Shown: in pieces, positions 16,901 to 24,926 of the stretch
Layout: each line of letters begins with the position of its first letter
How positions within the stretch are numbered: position 1 is the first letter of the stretch
Source: an uncultured Acetatifactor sp.
GTDB lineage: Bacteria; Bacillota; Clostridia; Lachnospirales; Lachnospiraceae
NCBI GenBank assembly: GCA_934402315.1
Contig: CAKRTS010000016.1
Location: 28,775-92,774 of the forward strand
Length of the DNA stretch: 64,000 nucleotides
Direction: 5' to 3'
The notes under the pieces: model-generated
Told to the model about the DNA's origin: nothing
The model's input: the letters and a program-made list of their open reading frames with translations, nothing else
Databases searched by the model: none
Program-made: the position numbers and the translations under genes

Positions 16901-19361
16901 CATTACCGTGGAATATGAGGATGAACCCGTTACCGGGGAACTGACAGTGGAGAAGAAAGGCGAAATCCTTGACGGCTACAAGGGCGGCTTGTTTGCGGAT
17001 TCCGAAGAAAAGGAGTTTGTTTATAAGGAAGGCTCCCTTGCAGGGGCAAAATTTGAGGTCTATGCCGCAGAGGACATTCATACTGCTGACATGCAGACAG
17101 ATGAGGACGGAAACAGGACAAAGTATTACAGTAATGGCGATCTTGTTGCAACGCTTACAACCGGGGAAGATGGGAGAGCCAGTATTGCAGGGCTTCCGCT
17201 CGGACAGTACCGTGTAGTGGAAACAGAAGCGCCTTATGGATATGTGCTGAACGGGGAAGAACAGCTTGTAACATTCGTTTATGTGGACGATAAAACCCCG
17301 GTGATCCATGAAAGCGTGACATTTGACAACGACAGACAGAAGCTGGATATGTCCGTCATCAAGAAAGATGCGGAGGAAGATACCCCTGTTGCGGGTGCAG
17401 AGTTCGGTCTGTATGCCGCAGAGGACATTGAAAATGCCAATGGCGAAGTAATCATCCCCGCAGGCACGCTTCTTGAAACCGCTGTCTCTGATGAAAACGG
17501 CAGGATCACTTTCAGAAAGGATTACCCGTTTGCAGTTTATGAGGCAAAGGAACTGGCAGCGCCGAAGGGCTATGTTTCCAGTGGGGAAGTAATCACTTTG
17601 GAGACAGAGTATCAGGGACAGCATGAGGCGGTTGCAGAGTACAGCGGCGAGTTTCTGAATGAGCCGACAGCCTTTGAGTTTACAAAGGAGGACATTGCAA
17701 GCGGCGCAGAGCTTTCCGGTGCAATGCTTACAGTCATTGACAAGGACGGCAATGTGGTTGACAGATGGACTTCCGTGGCAGAAGAAGCCCATGTGATCAA
17801 GAGACTTGCCGCAGGGGAGACTTATACGCTCCGTGAGGAATTTGCGCCTTACGGTTATCTGAAAGCAGAGGAAATCCAGTTTACGGTGGAAGATACCGCT
17901 GACATTCAGAGTGCGGTTATGAAAGATGAAGTTCCGACTGGCGCAATCATCATCAACAAGGACGGCGAATTTGTAACGGACACTACCCTTATGAAAGGAC
18001 ACTGGTATGACTTCATTTTCAATTACTTTAAGGACAGCCTTGCAGGTGTTGAATTTGAAGTTTATGCAGCGGAGGACATTGTAAGCCCGGACGGTCTTGA
18101 CACAATCTATTATGAGGCGGACGAACTTGTGGCAACTATCGTCACTGACGAGAAAGGCTATGCAAATATTGATAATCTGCCGCTTGGGAAGTATTACCTT
18201 GTGGAGACAAAGACACTGGAGGGATTTGTTCTGGACGATACGCCAATCGAAGCAGACCTTTCCTATATCGATCAGGATACCAGAGTGGTCTATGCCGGAA
18301 TGAACATCAGCAATGAGAGACAGAAGGTGCAGATCACTGTGGTTAAGAAAGAAGCAGGCACAAAAGAAGTTCTTGAGGGAGCCATATTCGGACTGTTTGC
18401 AAAAGAGGACATTGTGAATAAAGATGGCAAAATAGTTGTAAAAGCCGGAACTGAAATTGAGCGTGGCGTGACCGGAAAGGACGGAAAACTGACCTTTGTA
18501 TCTGACCTCCCGCTTGGAAAGTATTATGTGCAGGAGCTGACAGCGCCAAAGGGATATGTGAAGTCCGGCAAGGTATTTGATGTGGATGCGTCATATCAGG
18601 GCGATGATAAGGAAGTAATCGAATTTGAGGCAGAATTTGAAAACAAGCCGATCAAAGTGCAGATTTCAAAGACTGACATTACGGGAGATAACGAACTTGA
18701 GGGGGCTGTTCTTTCCGTCATTGATGCGGACGGCAATCTGGTAGAGAAGTGGACTTCCGGAAAAGAGCCGCACATGATAGAAAAGCTGCCTGCCGGGAAA
18801 TATACCCTCCGTGAAGAGACAGCGCCATTCGGGTATGTCATTGCACAGGATATTGAGTTTGAGGTAAAAGAGACTGACGAAATCCAGAAAGCAGCGATGA
18901 AGGACGAAGCGGCAGTTGGAAAGGTCATCATCAGCAAGAAGTCAGAGGACGGAAAAGCGCTTGCAGGCGCAAAATTTGAAATCCGTGACAAGGACGGGAA
19001 AGTAATCGAAACGCTTGTTACCGACAAGGACGGTCATGCCGAAAGCGGCGAACTTCCGATTGCAGCATTTAAGGACGGCAAGTATGAGAGTGCGGTCACT
19101 TATACCGTAGTAGAAGTGGAGGCTCCGAAAGGTTATCTCCTTGATTCCACGCCGAAGGAAGTGAAGTTTGAATACAAGGACGGAAAGACGAGAGTGGTCG
19201 AGTATACTCTTGAAGTGACAAACAAGCCTACGGAACCGAAGCTCCCGCAGACAGGGGATAACATGAACCCGTGGGTATTTGCCGGATTCGGGCTTTTGGC
19301 TGTTGCTGCCGGAATCGGCATCATCTTCTGGAAGAAAAAGAAAGACGGCGCAGAAGCGTAA
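13989..19361 (+). CDS. Giant LPXTG adhesin: thioester domain plus 13 Cna-B/SpaA domains
   Basis: 1790 residues. A signal peptide ends near residue 32 ('TTAFAAS'). The first folded region looks like a thioester domain: Cys75 in 'AAYCMNFG' and Gln134 in 'ATQAMVW' are the residues expected to cross-link and capture surface ligands covalently. I count 13 Cna-B (SpaA/prealbumin-like) domains from about residue 305 onward. Each begins with a K-containing first strand ('VTKKD', 'IVKTD') and ends near an 'E.APxGY' motif, so Lys-Asn/Asp isopeptide bonds are likely. The C-terminus is 'LPQTG' (from residue 1752), a membrane helix and a KKKK tail, the sortase signal. A sortase is encoded at 53436 in the same element. 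The protein could bind host or recipient-cell surfaces during mating. Confidence 0.93.
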   Translation: MKQKMKRFMAGFLALLTVFTTLFSNGTTAFAASSSANIAFWYASTRASGEVSELKAGYDHGKVLYAILDGNAAYCMNFGLAADGGQLMNSYPNSSTSMSAQQEKLLSYCLYFGFNSNSASAPSNDQCDQFIATQAMVWIIVGNLFDTGSGDSAARKLCDSAPNPSSSYAYYTSLKNSISKSYNATRPSFASRTQSGAETYELKWNEGNQRFEKTLTDSNGVLSSFDISLGGYTVEKNGNSVTISSREVNTAATMATMNSTAGEVETTSSCVFWLTEKANYQEFVSERPSADPIHAYFKVKTENIGYGEIVKTDEASGVKLAGAVYGIYSDSGCTNKVDTMTTDGNGYAKSNALVAGTYYVKEITAPKGYVLSGKVHTLTVKAGQTTGISATDKEQLGAITIYKEGEVLTGWNGSNFTYEKKKLPGAVFKVTAGADIYKADGTKIYNKGDLIAENLVSGSDGKVLLSDLHLGTYTVTETKSIDGYTINTTPQTVKIEYKDQTVEVQYEATTILNTRQKAEVSVTKKDSETTNPLDGGQYTLYAGNDIRNYAGQVIVTKGTALQTVTTGEDGSAAYTVDLPIANSYYISETQAPYAYYRNSSDIYSFNFNYLPETTAKATFTHTFANDRTTAKIHIYKVDKETGKAVPQGDATLEGAVYGLYARNDIVHPDGATGIIFHAGDIVATLTTDEGGNAEVKNLYLGNYYVKEITPSEGYLLDEEEHDVVCDYEGDLVAEVSRSTTSAEQVIKQPFQLIKVSDNGDDTEAPVLSGAGFRAYLKSSLSVLEDGSYDFDSAEAVKIGSKGETTLFTDAKGHIVTQPIPYGTYVVIETVTPHNMETVRPFEVRIVENHPAEPQVWRVFIDREFTAKLRVIKKDADTKQTVLIPNTEFKIFNIDKNEYVKMVTTYPSKVTHTSFFTDSDGDLILPDTLKIGNYRIEEVAAPFGYVLNTDYVEVSVDSDTFYETDPDTYDAIITVEYEDEPVTGELTVEKKGEILDGYKGGLFADSEEKEFVYKEGSLAGAKFEVYAAEDIHTADMQTDEDGNRTKYYSNGDLVATLTTGEDGRASIAGLPLGQYRVVETEAPYGYVLNGEEQLVTFVYVDDKTPVIHESVTFDNDRQKLDMSVIKKDAEEDTPVAGAEFGLYAAEDIENANGEVIIPAGTLLETAVSDENGRITFRKDYPFAVYEAKELAAPKGYVSSGEVITLETEYQGQHEAVAEYSGEFLNEPTAFEFTKEDIASGAELSGAMLTVIDKDGNVVDRWTSVAEEAHVIKRLAAGETYTLREEFAPYGYLKAEEIQFTVEDTADIQSAVMKDEVPTGAIIINKDGEFVTDTTLMKGHWYDFIFNYFKDSLAGVEFEVYAAEDIVSPDGLDTIYYEADELVATIVTDEKGYANIDNLPLGKYYLVETKTLEGFVLDDTPIEADLSYIDQDTRVVYAGMNISNERQKVQITVVKKEAGTKEVLEGAIFGLFAKEDIVNKDGKIVVKAGTEIERGVTGKDGKLTFVSDLPLGKYYVQELTAPKGYVKSGKVFDVDASYQGDDKEVIEFEAEFENKPIKVQISKTDITGDNELEGAVLSVIDADGNLVEKWTSGKEPHMIEKLPAGKYTLREETAPFGYVIAQDIEFEVKETDEIQKAAMKDEAAVGKVIISKKSEDGKALAGAKFEIRDKDGKVIETLVTDKDGHAESGELPIAAFKDGKYESAVTYTVVEVEAPKGYLLDSTPKEVKFEYKDGKTRVVEYTLEVTNKPTEPKLPQTGDNMNPWVFAGFGLLAVAAGIGIIFWKKKKDGAEA

Positions 19362-19390
19362 ACAGTGAATAACAGCAGTGTATGAACCCG

Positions 19391-19433
19391 GCGGGGCGTG
19401 TAAGCCAGAGCAGCTTATATGCCCCGCTTTTTT
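19391..19433 (+). terminator. Intrinsic terminator after the adhesin gene
   Basis: A GC-rich stem (GCGGGGC...GCCCCGC, extended by AT and GU pairs to 15 positions, 19391-19427) is followed by TTTTTT. It closes the adhesin transcript 30 nt after its stop. Confidence 0.88.
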
Positions 19434-19455
19434 GTGGAATGGAGGAACGTATTTT

Positions 19456-20448
19456 ATGATGGATTATGAGATATTCAGAGAGGTGGTAAAAGAGAGCTTT
19501 TTATCCTACATGCCTGAGAGTTATCAGGACATGGAGGTAAGGGTTGCCCCGGTGGATAAGGTAAACCGGAAACTGGATGGACTCAGCCTTTTAGCGAAGA
19601 ATGAGGAAACCATAATTTCACCCACGCTCTATATTGATGACATGTATGTGAAGTATTTGAAAACAGAGGACTTACAGGCAACCCTGCGGGATGCAGCAGA
19701 AGCGATGGACGGGGCATTCAGGGAGGCAGCAATCCCGCCGCTGGATATAAGCACGGCAAGGGACAATATCATCTTCCAGCTTGTGAACACCATGCAGAAT
19801 GAGGATATGCTGAAAAACCTGCCGCACAGGGAATTTCAGGATCTGTCCATTATATACCGGTGGGTAGTGGACGTGGAACAAAAGGGGCTTTCAAGCGTTG
19901 TGATCAATAACCATGTGGCGGAGTCACTGGGAATGGGGGAGGAACAGTTATTCAAAGCCGCTGCGGAAAACACCAGACGCATCCTGCCTCCCGTGGTGCA
20001 GTCCATGAATGAAGTCATGCGGGATATGCTTGTGGCTGACGGTATGCCGGAGGAGCTGGCAGACCTCATGATCGGGGAGCAGGAGCCGGAAAATATCATG
20101 TGGGTTATTTCAAATGAAAGAAAGATAGAGGGTGCGGCTTCCATGCTTTATGAGGATAAGCTGCACAAGCTGGCGGAAAGCGTGGGGACGGACCTGTATA
20201 TCCTGCCTTCTTCCGTACACGAAGTTATCGCCGTGTCCGTGGAAATGGGCGAACCGGAAGAACTGGCACAGATGGTTTCAGAGATAAACATGGATCAGGT
20301 GGACATCAGCGAACGGCTTTCCAATCAGGTGTACCACTACGACAAGGACCTGAGGAAGATTACGCTTGCCACGGACACGCCAAACAAAAGGCTGGACGGC
20401 GTTGTGGCAGAACAGGGAATGGTTTATGAGGCAAAGCAGTCCAGATAG
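19456..20448 (+). CDS. DUF5688 family protein, copy 1
   Basis: 330 residues from the ATG at 19456, ten nt after GGAGG (upstream in-frame starts cross the terminator and are unlikely). The beginning 'MMDYEIFREVVKESFLSYMP' is typical of DUF5688 proteins that are common in ICEs and phages of gut clostridia. Further shared marks are 'PHREFQDLSIIYRWV' and 'DLYILPSSVHEVIAV', and the end '(A)TDTPNKRLDG'. It is soluble and of unknown function. A full-length paralogue follows 41 nt downstream. Confidence 0.8.
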   Translation: MMDYEIFREVVKESFLSYMPESYQDMEVRVAPVDKVNRKLDGLSLLAKNEETIISPTLYIDDMYVKYLKTEDLQATLRDAAEAMDGAFREAAIPPLDISTARDNIIFQLVNTMQNEDMLKNLPHREFQDLSIIYRWVVDVEQKGLSSVVINNHVAESLGMGEEQLFKAAAENTRRILPPVVQSMNEVMRDMLVADGMPEELADLMIGEQEPENIMWVISNERKIEGAASMLYEDKLHKLAESVGTDLYILPSSVHEVIAVSVEMGEPEELAQMVSEINMDQVDISERLSNQVYHYDKDLRKITLATDTPNKRLDGVVAEQGMVYEAKQSR

Positions 20449-20489
20449 GGGCGGCGTTTCCGCAGGCACAGAACGGAGGGGCAGTTTTT

Positions 20490-21482
20490 ATGATGGATTA
20501 TGAAATGTTTAAGGATGTGGTCAGGGAAAAACTCATGAGCCTTATGCCGGATGAACTTGCGGGATATTCCTTACGGGCTGACAGGACGGGGAAAGTGAAT
20601 GAAACTCTGGACGCACTCCATCTTGTGCCGCCTGACTGCCTGCCGGATAAACTGTACCCGACGGTATACCTGAACCATGTGTATGAAGAGTACAAAAAAT
20701 CCGGCGATTTGCAGGGAACACTTGAACTTACGGCATTTTATCTGGCAGGAGCCTGCCGTGAGGCGGAGAGGAAGAACAGCAGGATGAACCTGCAGGGCGC
20801 ACCGGAAAGCATAATCATGTCACTGGTCAATACGGGACAGAACCGTGAAATGCTCGGATATATGCCGCACAGGGAATTTGAGGACTTATCAGTCATTTAC
20901 AAATATGTCATAGATACCCGAAATCCCGTGGAATCAGTCCCGGTCACTGTGGAAATGGCGGAGAGGATCGGCATGGGGGAGGAAGAATTATTCCATGCGG
21001 CAGTGGAAAATACAAGGCGGCTTTTCCCGCCAACAACGGAGCTTTTAAATGACATTATCGTGGAAATGTTCATGGGCGGCGGTTTTTCAGAAGAAGCGGC
21101 ACGGGAGATGGGAAGTGTGATACAGACACCGATTTACTGTATCAGCAACAAAATGTGTATCAACGGCGCTGTCTCCATGCTCTACGGGGATGTGATTCAC
21201 GGATTGTCGGAACAGTTGGGCGGCGATCTGTATATCCTGCCGCTGTCAGTCCATGAAGTCATGGCAGTGCCGACAGAGGGGGTAACGCCGAAGGAACTGG
21301 CAGAACTGGTGGAAAAAAACAATATGTCGAGGATCAGCCTGAACGAGCGGCTTTCCAATCAGGTGTACCGTTATGACAGAAAACAGCGGAGGTTATCGCT
21401 TGCAACGGACACGCCAGACAAGCGTCTGGACGGGAACGGAACAAGGCATGACCGTCCGGACGGAAAACGACAGTCCAGATAG
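20490..21482 (+). CDS. DUF5688 family protein, copy 2
   Basis: 330 residues, the same length as its upstream paralogue, with matching landmarks ('MMDYEMFKDVVREKLMSLMP', 'PHREFEDLSVIYKYV', 'DLYILPLSVHEVMAV', 'ERLSNQVYRYDRKQ'). It starts after GGAGGGG. Sequence divergence is substantial through the middle, so the duplication is old and both copies are probably functional. The tail ends in SR, as do many proteins encoded by this element. Confidence 0.8.
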   Translation: MMDYEMFKDVVREKLMSLMPDELAGYSLRADRTGKVNETLDALHLVPPDCLPDKLYPTVYLNHVYEEYKKSGDLQGTLELTAFYLAGACREAERKNSRMNLQGAPESIIMSLVNTGQNREMLGYMPHREFEDLSVIYKYVIDTRNPVESVPVTVEMAERIGMGEEELFHAAVENTRRLFPPTTELLNDIIVEMFMGGGFSEEAAREMGSVIQTPIYCISNKMCINGAVSMLYGDVIHGLSEQLGGDLYILPLSVHEVMAVPTEGVTPKELAELVEKNNMSRISLNERLSNQVYRYDRKQRRLSLATDTPDKRLDGNGTRHDRPDGKRQSR

Positions 21483-21497
21483 GAGGATTGCTATTAT

Positions 21498-21632
21498 ATG
21501 GAAGAAACACCAAAAGAACTTACCATGAAAGAACTGCTGGAACTGGTGCAGCGGCAGGAGGGGGAATTTATTATCCATATTGAGCCGGGAGGGGAGGAAA
21601 CAAATGCAGATGCAGGAACAGGAACCCTTTAA
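21498..21632 (+). CDS. Small acidic protein (44 aa) overlapping radC-like gene
   Basis: The ATG follows AGGAGG closely and the frame continues for 44 codons, ending 29 nt inside the next gene. The peptide has a helix 'ELTMKELLELVQRQEGEF' followed by 'IIHIEPGGEE'. The overlap lets it supply translational coupling to the RadC-like gene, whose ribosome site lies inside it. The function is unknown. Confidence 0.55.
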   Translation: MEETPKELTMKELLELVQRQEGEFIIHIEPGGEETNADAGTGTL

Positions 21633-22152
21633 ACTGGAAGTGGTGTCAATAAGGCTGGTAAAGGATGCGCCGCTGTTTTCAGACCATAAGATTGTAAACC
21701 CGGCAGATGCCGTGAGGGTAACAGGGGATTTCTTATGTGAAATGGACCGGGAAGTGATGTGCGTCATCAACCTGAAATCGGACGGAACCCCTATTAACTG
21801 CAATATTGCAAGCATGGGGACAATCAACCAGACCATTGCAGAACCAAAGGAACTTTTCAAGGCAAGCATTCTCTCTAATGCGGCAGGAATGATCATTGTG
21901 CATAACCACCCAAGCGGCGAACTGAAGCCCTCCAAAGAGGACATCATGGTAACGGATAGGATGCTGAAACTGACAGAGCTTATGGGGATAAAACTCGCTG
22001 ACCATGTGATCGTGGGCGGCGACAACAGCCAGTATTTCAGTTTCCGTGAAAAGAAGCTGCTGCAGTACCCGCAGATACATCTTTCCACAGACTGCAATGC
22101 GCTGGAATTTGGGAAAACGGCAATGGTAGCGGAAAAAGGGAAAGCAAGGTGA
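21604..22152 (+). CDS. RadC-like JAB/MPN domain protein
   Basis: 182 residues from the ATG at 21604, chosen because GGAGG sits 7 nt upstream. It carries the JAMM metal motif 'HNHPSGELKPSKED' (H-x-H-x10-D, residues ~100-113), preceded by 'GTINQTIAEPKELFKASIL', which is typical of RadC/YeeS-like proteins on mobile elements. Despite the old name, such proteins have no proven repair function; a metal-dependent peptidase or DNA-linked role is suspected. It is followed after 4 nt by a Toprim protein. Confidence 0.88.
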   Translation: MQMQEQEPFKLEVVSIRLVKDAPLFSDHKIVNPADAVRVTGDFLCEMDREVMCVINLKSDGTPINCNIASMGTINQTIAEPKELFKASILSNAAGMIIVHNHPSGELKPSKEDIMVTDRMLKLTELMGIKLADHVIVGGDNSQYFSFREKKLLQYPQIHLSTDCNALEFGKTAMVAEKGKAR

Positions 22153-22156
22153 GGCG

Positions 22157-23131
22157 ATGGAAGAAAGAAGGAGTTTTACGGCAGAGGAGCTTGCGCTTGC
22201 AAAGAGCGTTGACCTGACGGCGGTAGCGGCAAGCCTCGGATACACCGTGAAAAGGATAGGCAGATACCACACCCTGAAAGAAATGGATTCGATACGGATT
22301 TACAACCGCACGAACTGGTTCCGGTGGTCAAGGGAACATGAAAGGGGAAACAACGGCGGCTCGCAGATAGATTTCCTGCGTGTCTTTGCGGGAATGGAAG
22401 TCAAGGACGCTGTTTTCTGGCTGCTTGATTTTTCGGGATACCAGAGACGCGGTGACTGGGAGAAAAAGAATATCAGTGTGTATGTGGAAAAAAAGGAGCC
22501 GGAAAAAAAGAAGTTTGTACTGCCCGCCCCGGCAAAGAACAATGACTGTCTGTATTCGTACCTGACAGGGGACAGGGCACTTGACAGGCATACCGTGGAT
22601 TATTTTGTAAGCTGCGGGCTGATCTATGAAGAACGCAGCCACCACAACATTGTCTTTAAGGGGAACGATGTGCAGGGCAGGACACGCTTCGCAAGCATGA
22701 GGGGAGTGTTTGACCGGGAAGGGATACCGTTCAAGTGTGACGTGGCGGGAAACGACAAGAATTACGGGTTCAACATCTGGTACGGGCAGAGTGATGAAGT
22801 CATGGTATTTGAGGCGGCAATAGACCTGATGAGTTATGTGGAGATCCGTGGCGACTATGTGACAAACAAGCTGGCTCTCGGTATGCTTTCCGATGCGCCG
22901 CTTGCAACATTTTTAGAGGAACACCCGAAAGTCAGTAAGATTTCATTCTGCCTTGATAATGACGGACCGGGCAGGAAAGCGGCAGATGCGCTCATGGAGA
23001 AATACTACGGGCTGGACTATGAGGTAGAGAACTGCCCGCCGCCGCAGCCGTTCAAGGATTACAACCAGTGGCTCCAGACTGCAAAAAGGTGTATTTCAGA
23101 TCCCGTGCCGTCCAAAGCGGCAGTGCGTTGA
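22157..23131 (+). CDS. DUF3991/Toprim domain protein (primase-like)
   Basis: 324 residues. The N-terminal ~80 residues ('VDLTAVAASLGYTVKRIGRYHTLKEMD') resemble the DNA-binding part of mobile-element primases. 'GGSQIDFLRVFAGM' matches DUF3991. The C-terminal half is a Toprim fold with the conserved Glu in 'VMVFEAAIDLMSY' and the acidic pair in 'FCLDNDGPGRKAAD'. Proteins of this type are thought to prime or process the transferred single strand. It lies directly upstream of the probable oriT, consistent with a transfer-DNA role. The start is ATG with a weak GAGGCG site. Confidence 0.83.
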   Translation: MEERRSFTAEELALAKSVDLTAVAASLGYTVKRIGRYHTLKEMDSIRIYNRTNWFRWSREHERGNNGGSQIDFLRVFAGMEVKDAVFWLLDFSGYQRRGDWEKKNISVYVEKKEPEKKKFVLPAPAKNNDCLYSYLTGDRALDRHTVDYFVSCGLIYEERSHHNIVFKGNDVQGRTRFASMRGVFDREGIPFKCDVAGNDKNYGFNIWYGQSDEVMVFEAAIDLMSYVEIRGDYVTNKLALGMLSDAPLATFLEEHPKVSKISFCLDNDGPGRKAADALMEKYYGLDYEVENCPPPQPFKDYNQWLQTAKRCISDPVPSKAAVR

Positions 23132-23136
23132 AAAAA

Positions 23137-23308
23137 TCAACTGAAAGGGAAAAAATGACTGCAAGAATTCAGTTGATAACGCAGAAATCAGTTGAAAAAT
23201 TCAGTCCACATGGAAAATCATGGAAGGAATCGGAGGCGGGGCTTCAGAATGGGTAACTGAAAAAGTCAGTTGAAAGCAGGAAAATGAACTCAAAAAGTCA
23301 ACTGAAAG
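23137..23308. repeat. Array of TCAACTGA/TCAGTTGA octamers
   Basis: Five exact copies of an octamer that is its own pair on the other strand: TCAACTGA at 23137 and 23298, TCAGTTGA at 23169, 23188 and 23266. Four are followed by AAA. Near copies occur around 23254 and 23319. They lie in the gene-free 350-nt stretch before the hairpins of the probable oriT. This is the pattern expected for cooperative binding of a ribbon-helix-helix protein such as the MobC-like or ParR-like protein of this element. Confidence 0.6.
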
Positions 23309-23358
23309 TGCAAATATGAACTGATATTTTAAGTTATATCCATATACGAAGCGGGGTT

Positions 23359-23430
23359 TTAGGGGCAGCCCCCTAACCAGAGGCACTTGTATTACAAAGT
23401 GCGTATCTGGCAAATTCCTATCGGAATTTG
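23359..23430 (+). other. Probable origin of transfer (oriT): three consecutive hairpins
   Basis: Three inverted repeats lie in a row. TTAGGGG/CCCCTAA spans 23359-23376. A two-part stem CCAGA-GCACTT/AAGTGC-TCTGG spans 23378-23410. A perfect CAAATTCC-TATC-GGAATTTG spans 23411-23430. They stand in the longest gene-free stretch of the transfer region, after the octamer array and ahead of the MobC-like and relaxase genes. None has a T-run, so termination is unlikely. The nick site is not identified; the single-stranded segment GTATCTGG between stems two and three is a candidate region. No oriT family is recognised by sequence. Confidence 0.55.
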
Positions 23431-23483
23431 AGCGGGGCGGAAATCATGGGCTTTATTTCATACAGATAAGGAGGTGGTTGCAG

Positions 23484-24338
23484 ATGGAAACCGTGGATGT
23501 TCAGAAAGAGGTGCTTGAGGAAGTAGAATTACTGGGGCGGACAGGATATTTCACGGAGCTGCGTGTGGATAAGGAAACAGTGCCGGAAGGGATGCACTGC
23601 TACGAGCTGCGTCATGGCGATGACGACGGGTTCCCGGTGTCCGTGGAGGAGAGTGTCAGGGTAAACTATTTCGGTGCGGTGCTTCTTGCGGAGGCGCTGG
23701 AACTGGGGAACGAAAAAGCCCTGCAATTCGGATATGAGGATTTCGCCTATACGGGCGAGCAGATGTATCTTTCACAGGTAATGGGAGAAAAGGAGCCGGA
23801 TGAGTTTAGGGATGGGAAAGAGCTTGCAGAGTTCTTCAAAGAAACATTCCCCATGACGGAAGAAGAAGCGCAGAAGCTGATCGGATATATGGAAGGGCAT
23901 GAATATCTGCTGGGACACATGGACGGAGAAATGTACCGTGGCGATTTGTGCTATGAACAGGGGAAGGTACATTGGGAGCCATACACCATAGATGATGCAG
24001 TCGATGCCGTCACAGAGTGGAATTATGATATGATACCGGAAGCAGAAGCGGCACTGTCAAATGCAAAAGACAGGATTGACTTTGCAAATAAGAAAAGCTA
24101 TCTTGATACCCTGCGTGAAGATGAAAAAAAACTGGATAAGATGTTTGACCGCACAACGCATGGAAAAGCGATTGAAGCGATTGGAACGTCGCTTGCGGAA
24201 GCATTGATTGAGGATATAAGCAGGGGCGGCGATATTGATGCCACTGTCAAAAATCTGACAGACCAGATAAAGGAGGGCGTGGACCAGCAGCCGGATGTTT
24301 CCACGGCAGTAAAGAAAAACGGCGGGAAGTCACGGTAG
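23484..24338 (+). CDS. LPD28 domain-containing protein
   Basis: 284 residues from the ATG at 23484 (GAGGTGG six nt upstream; a TTG two codons earlier is possible). Residues ~12-75 ('GYFTELRVDKETVPEGM', then 'YELRHGDDDGFP') fit the LPD28 domain found in ICE and phage proteins. The region from residue ~110 ('DGKELAEFFKETFPMTEEEAQ', continuing to 'YRGDLCYEQGKV') is shared with the next gene, which is a shorter paralogue. The role is unknown; its place right after the oriT suggests part of the mobilisation set. Confidence 0.65.
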   Translation: METVDVQKEVLEEVELLGRTGYFTELRVDKETVPEGMHCYELRHGDDDGFPVSVEESVRVNYFGAVLLAEALELGNEKALQFGYEDFAYTGEQMYLSQVMGEKEPDEFRDGKELAEFFKETFPMTEEEAQKLIGYMEGHEYLLGHMDGEMYRGDLCYEQGKVHWEPYTIDDAVDAVTEWNYDMIPEAEAALSNAKDRIDFANKKSYLDTLREDEKKLDKMFDRTTHGKAIEAIGTSLAEALIEDISRGGDIDATVKNLTDQIKEGVDQQPDVSTAVKKNGGKSR

Positions 24339-24371
24339 GCGGTGGGAACTACAAGCAGGGAGGTGTTTTGT

Positions 24372-24926
24372 TTGCATGATAATGACGTGCAGAAAAAAGG
24401 TGCAGGGGAAATTGTCAGGATAAAATTTCTGTCTGAAAAACAGGTAAAAGAGATTGCGGAATTATGCAGCAATACAGAAAAGGGAATGAAACCGATACAG
24501 GACGGCAAGGAACTTGTGGAATTTCTGCGGGGGACGTTCCCCGTGGAAGAGAAAGAGGCAAAAGTGCTGTTAGAATATCTGGACGGTCACGGATATATGC
24601 TTGCGGGGGAAGACGGCGGACTGTACCGTGGCGATCTGTGCAAAGAGCCGGACAGCATATGCTGGGAGAAATATTCAATCGGGGATGCCATAGAAGCTGC
24701 CTGTGAATGGAACTGTGAAATGCTGCTGGAGTCGCAAAATGCGAAACAGGACGGTTCCGGCGATTACAGGTTCTGGCAGGAAAGGCATGAGGAACTGCAA
24801 AAAGATGAGGAAATACTGGGCAGGCTGTTTGGACGTACAGAACGTGGGATAGAGAACAACAATCGTGCAGCAGGTCTTGCAGGCGTTTCCCCGGAATTAA
24901 AGCAGAGTGCGGGGAGGTCACGGTAG
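24372..24926 (+). CDS. Short paralogue of the LPD28 protein
   Basis: 184 residues from the TTG at 24372, favoured because GGGAGGTG lies 6 nt upstream; a GTG at 24342 would precede that site. It lacks the LPD28 domain but aligns with the C-terminal two thirds of the preceding protein: 'DGKELVEFLRGTFPVEEKEAK', 'GLYRGDLCKEPDS', 'GDAIEAACEWNCEML'. The helical tail ('EELQKDEEILGRLFGRTERG') also corresponds. It probably arose by partial duplication. It ends exactly at the start of the MobC-like gene. Confidence 0.7.
   Translation: MHDNDVQKKGAGEIVRIKFLSEKQVKEIAELCSNTEKGMKPIQDGKELVEFLRGTFPVEEKEAKVLLEYLDGHGYMLAGEDGGLYRGDLCKEPDSICWEKYSIGDAIEAACEWNCEMLLESQNAKQDGSGDYRFWQERHEELQKDEEILGRLFGRTERGIENNNRAAGLAGVSPELKQSAGRSR

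Noticed and set aside
16752..18002. Minus-strand open frame of 416 codons under the adhesin gene
   Set aside because: It follows the repeat structure and codon bias of the Cna-B domains on the other strand; no start signal or recognisable domain.
23137..23308. CRISPR array suggested by repeated octamers before oriT
   Set aside because: The repeats are only 8 bp, occur in both orientations and at irregular spacing, and no cas gene is present.
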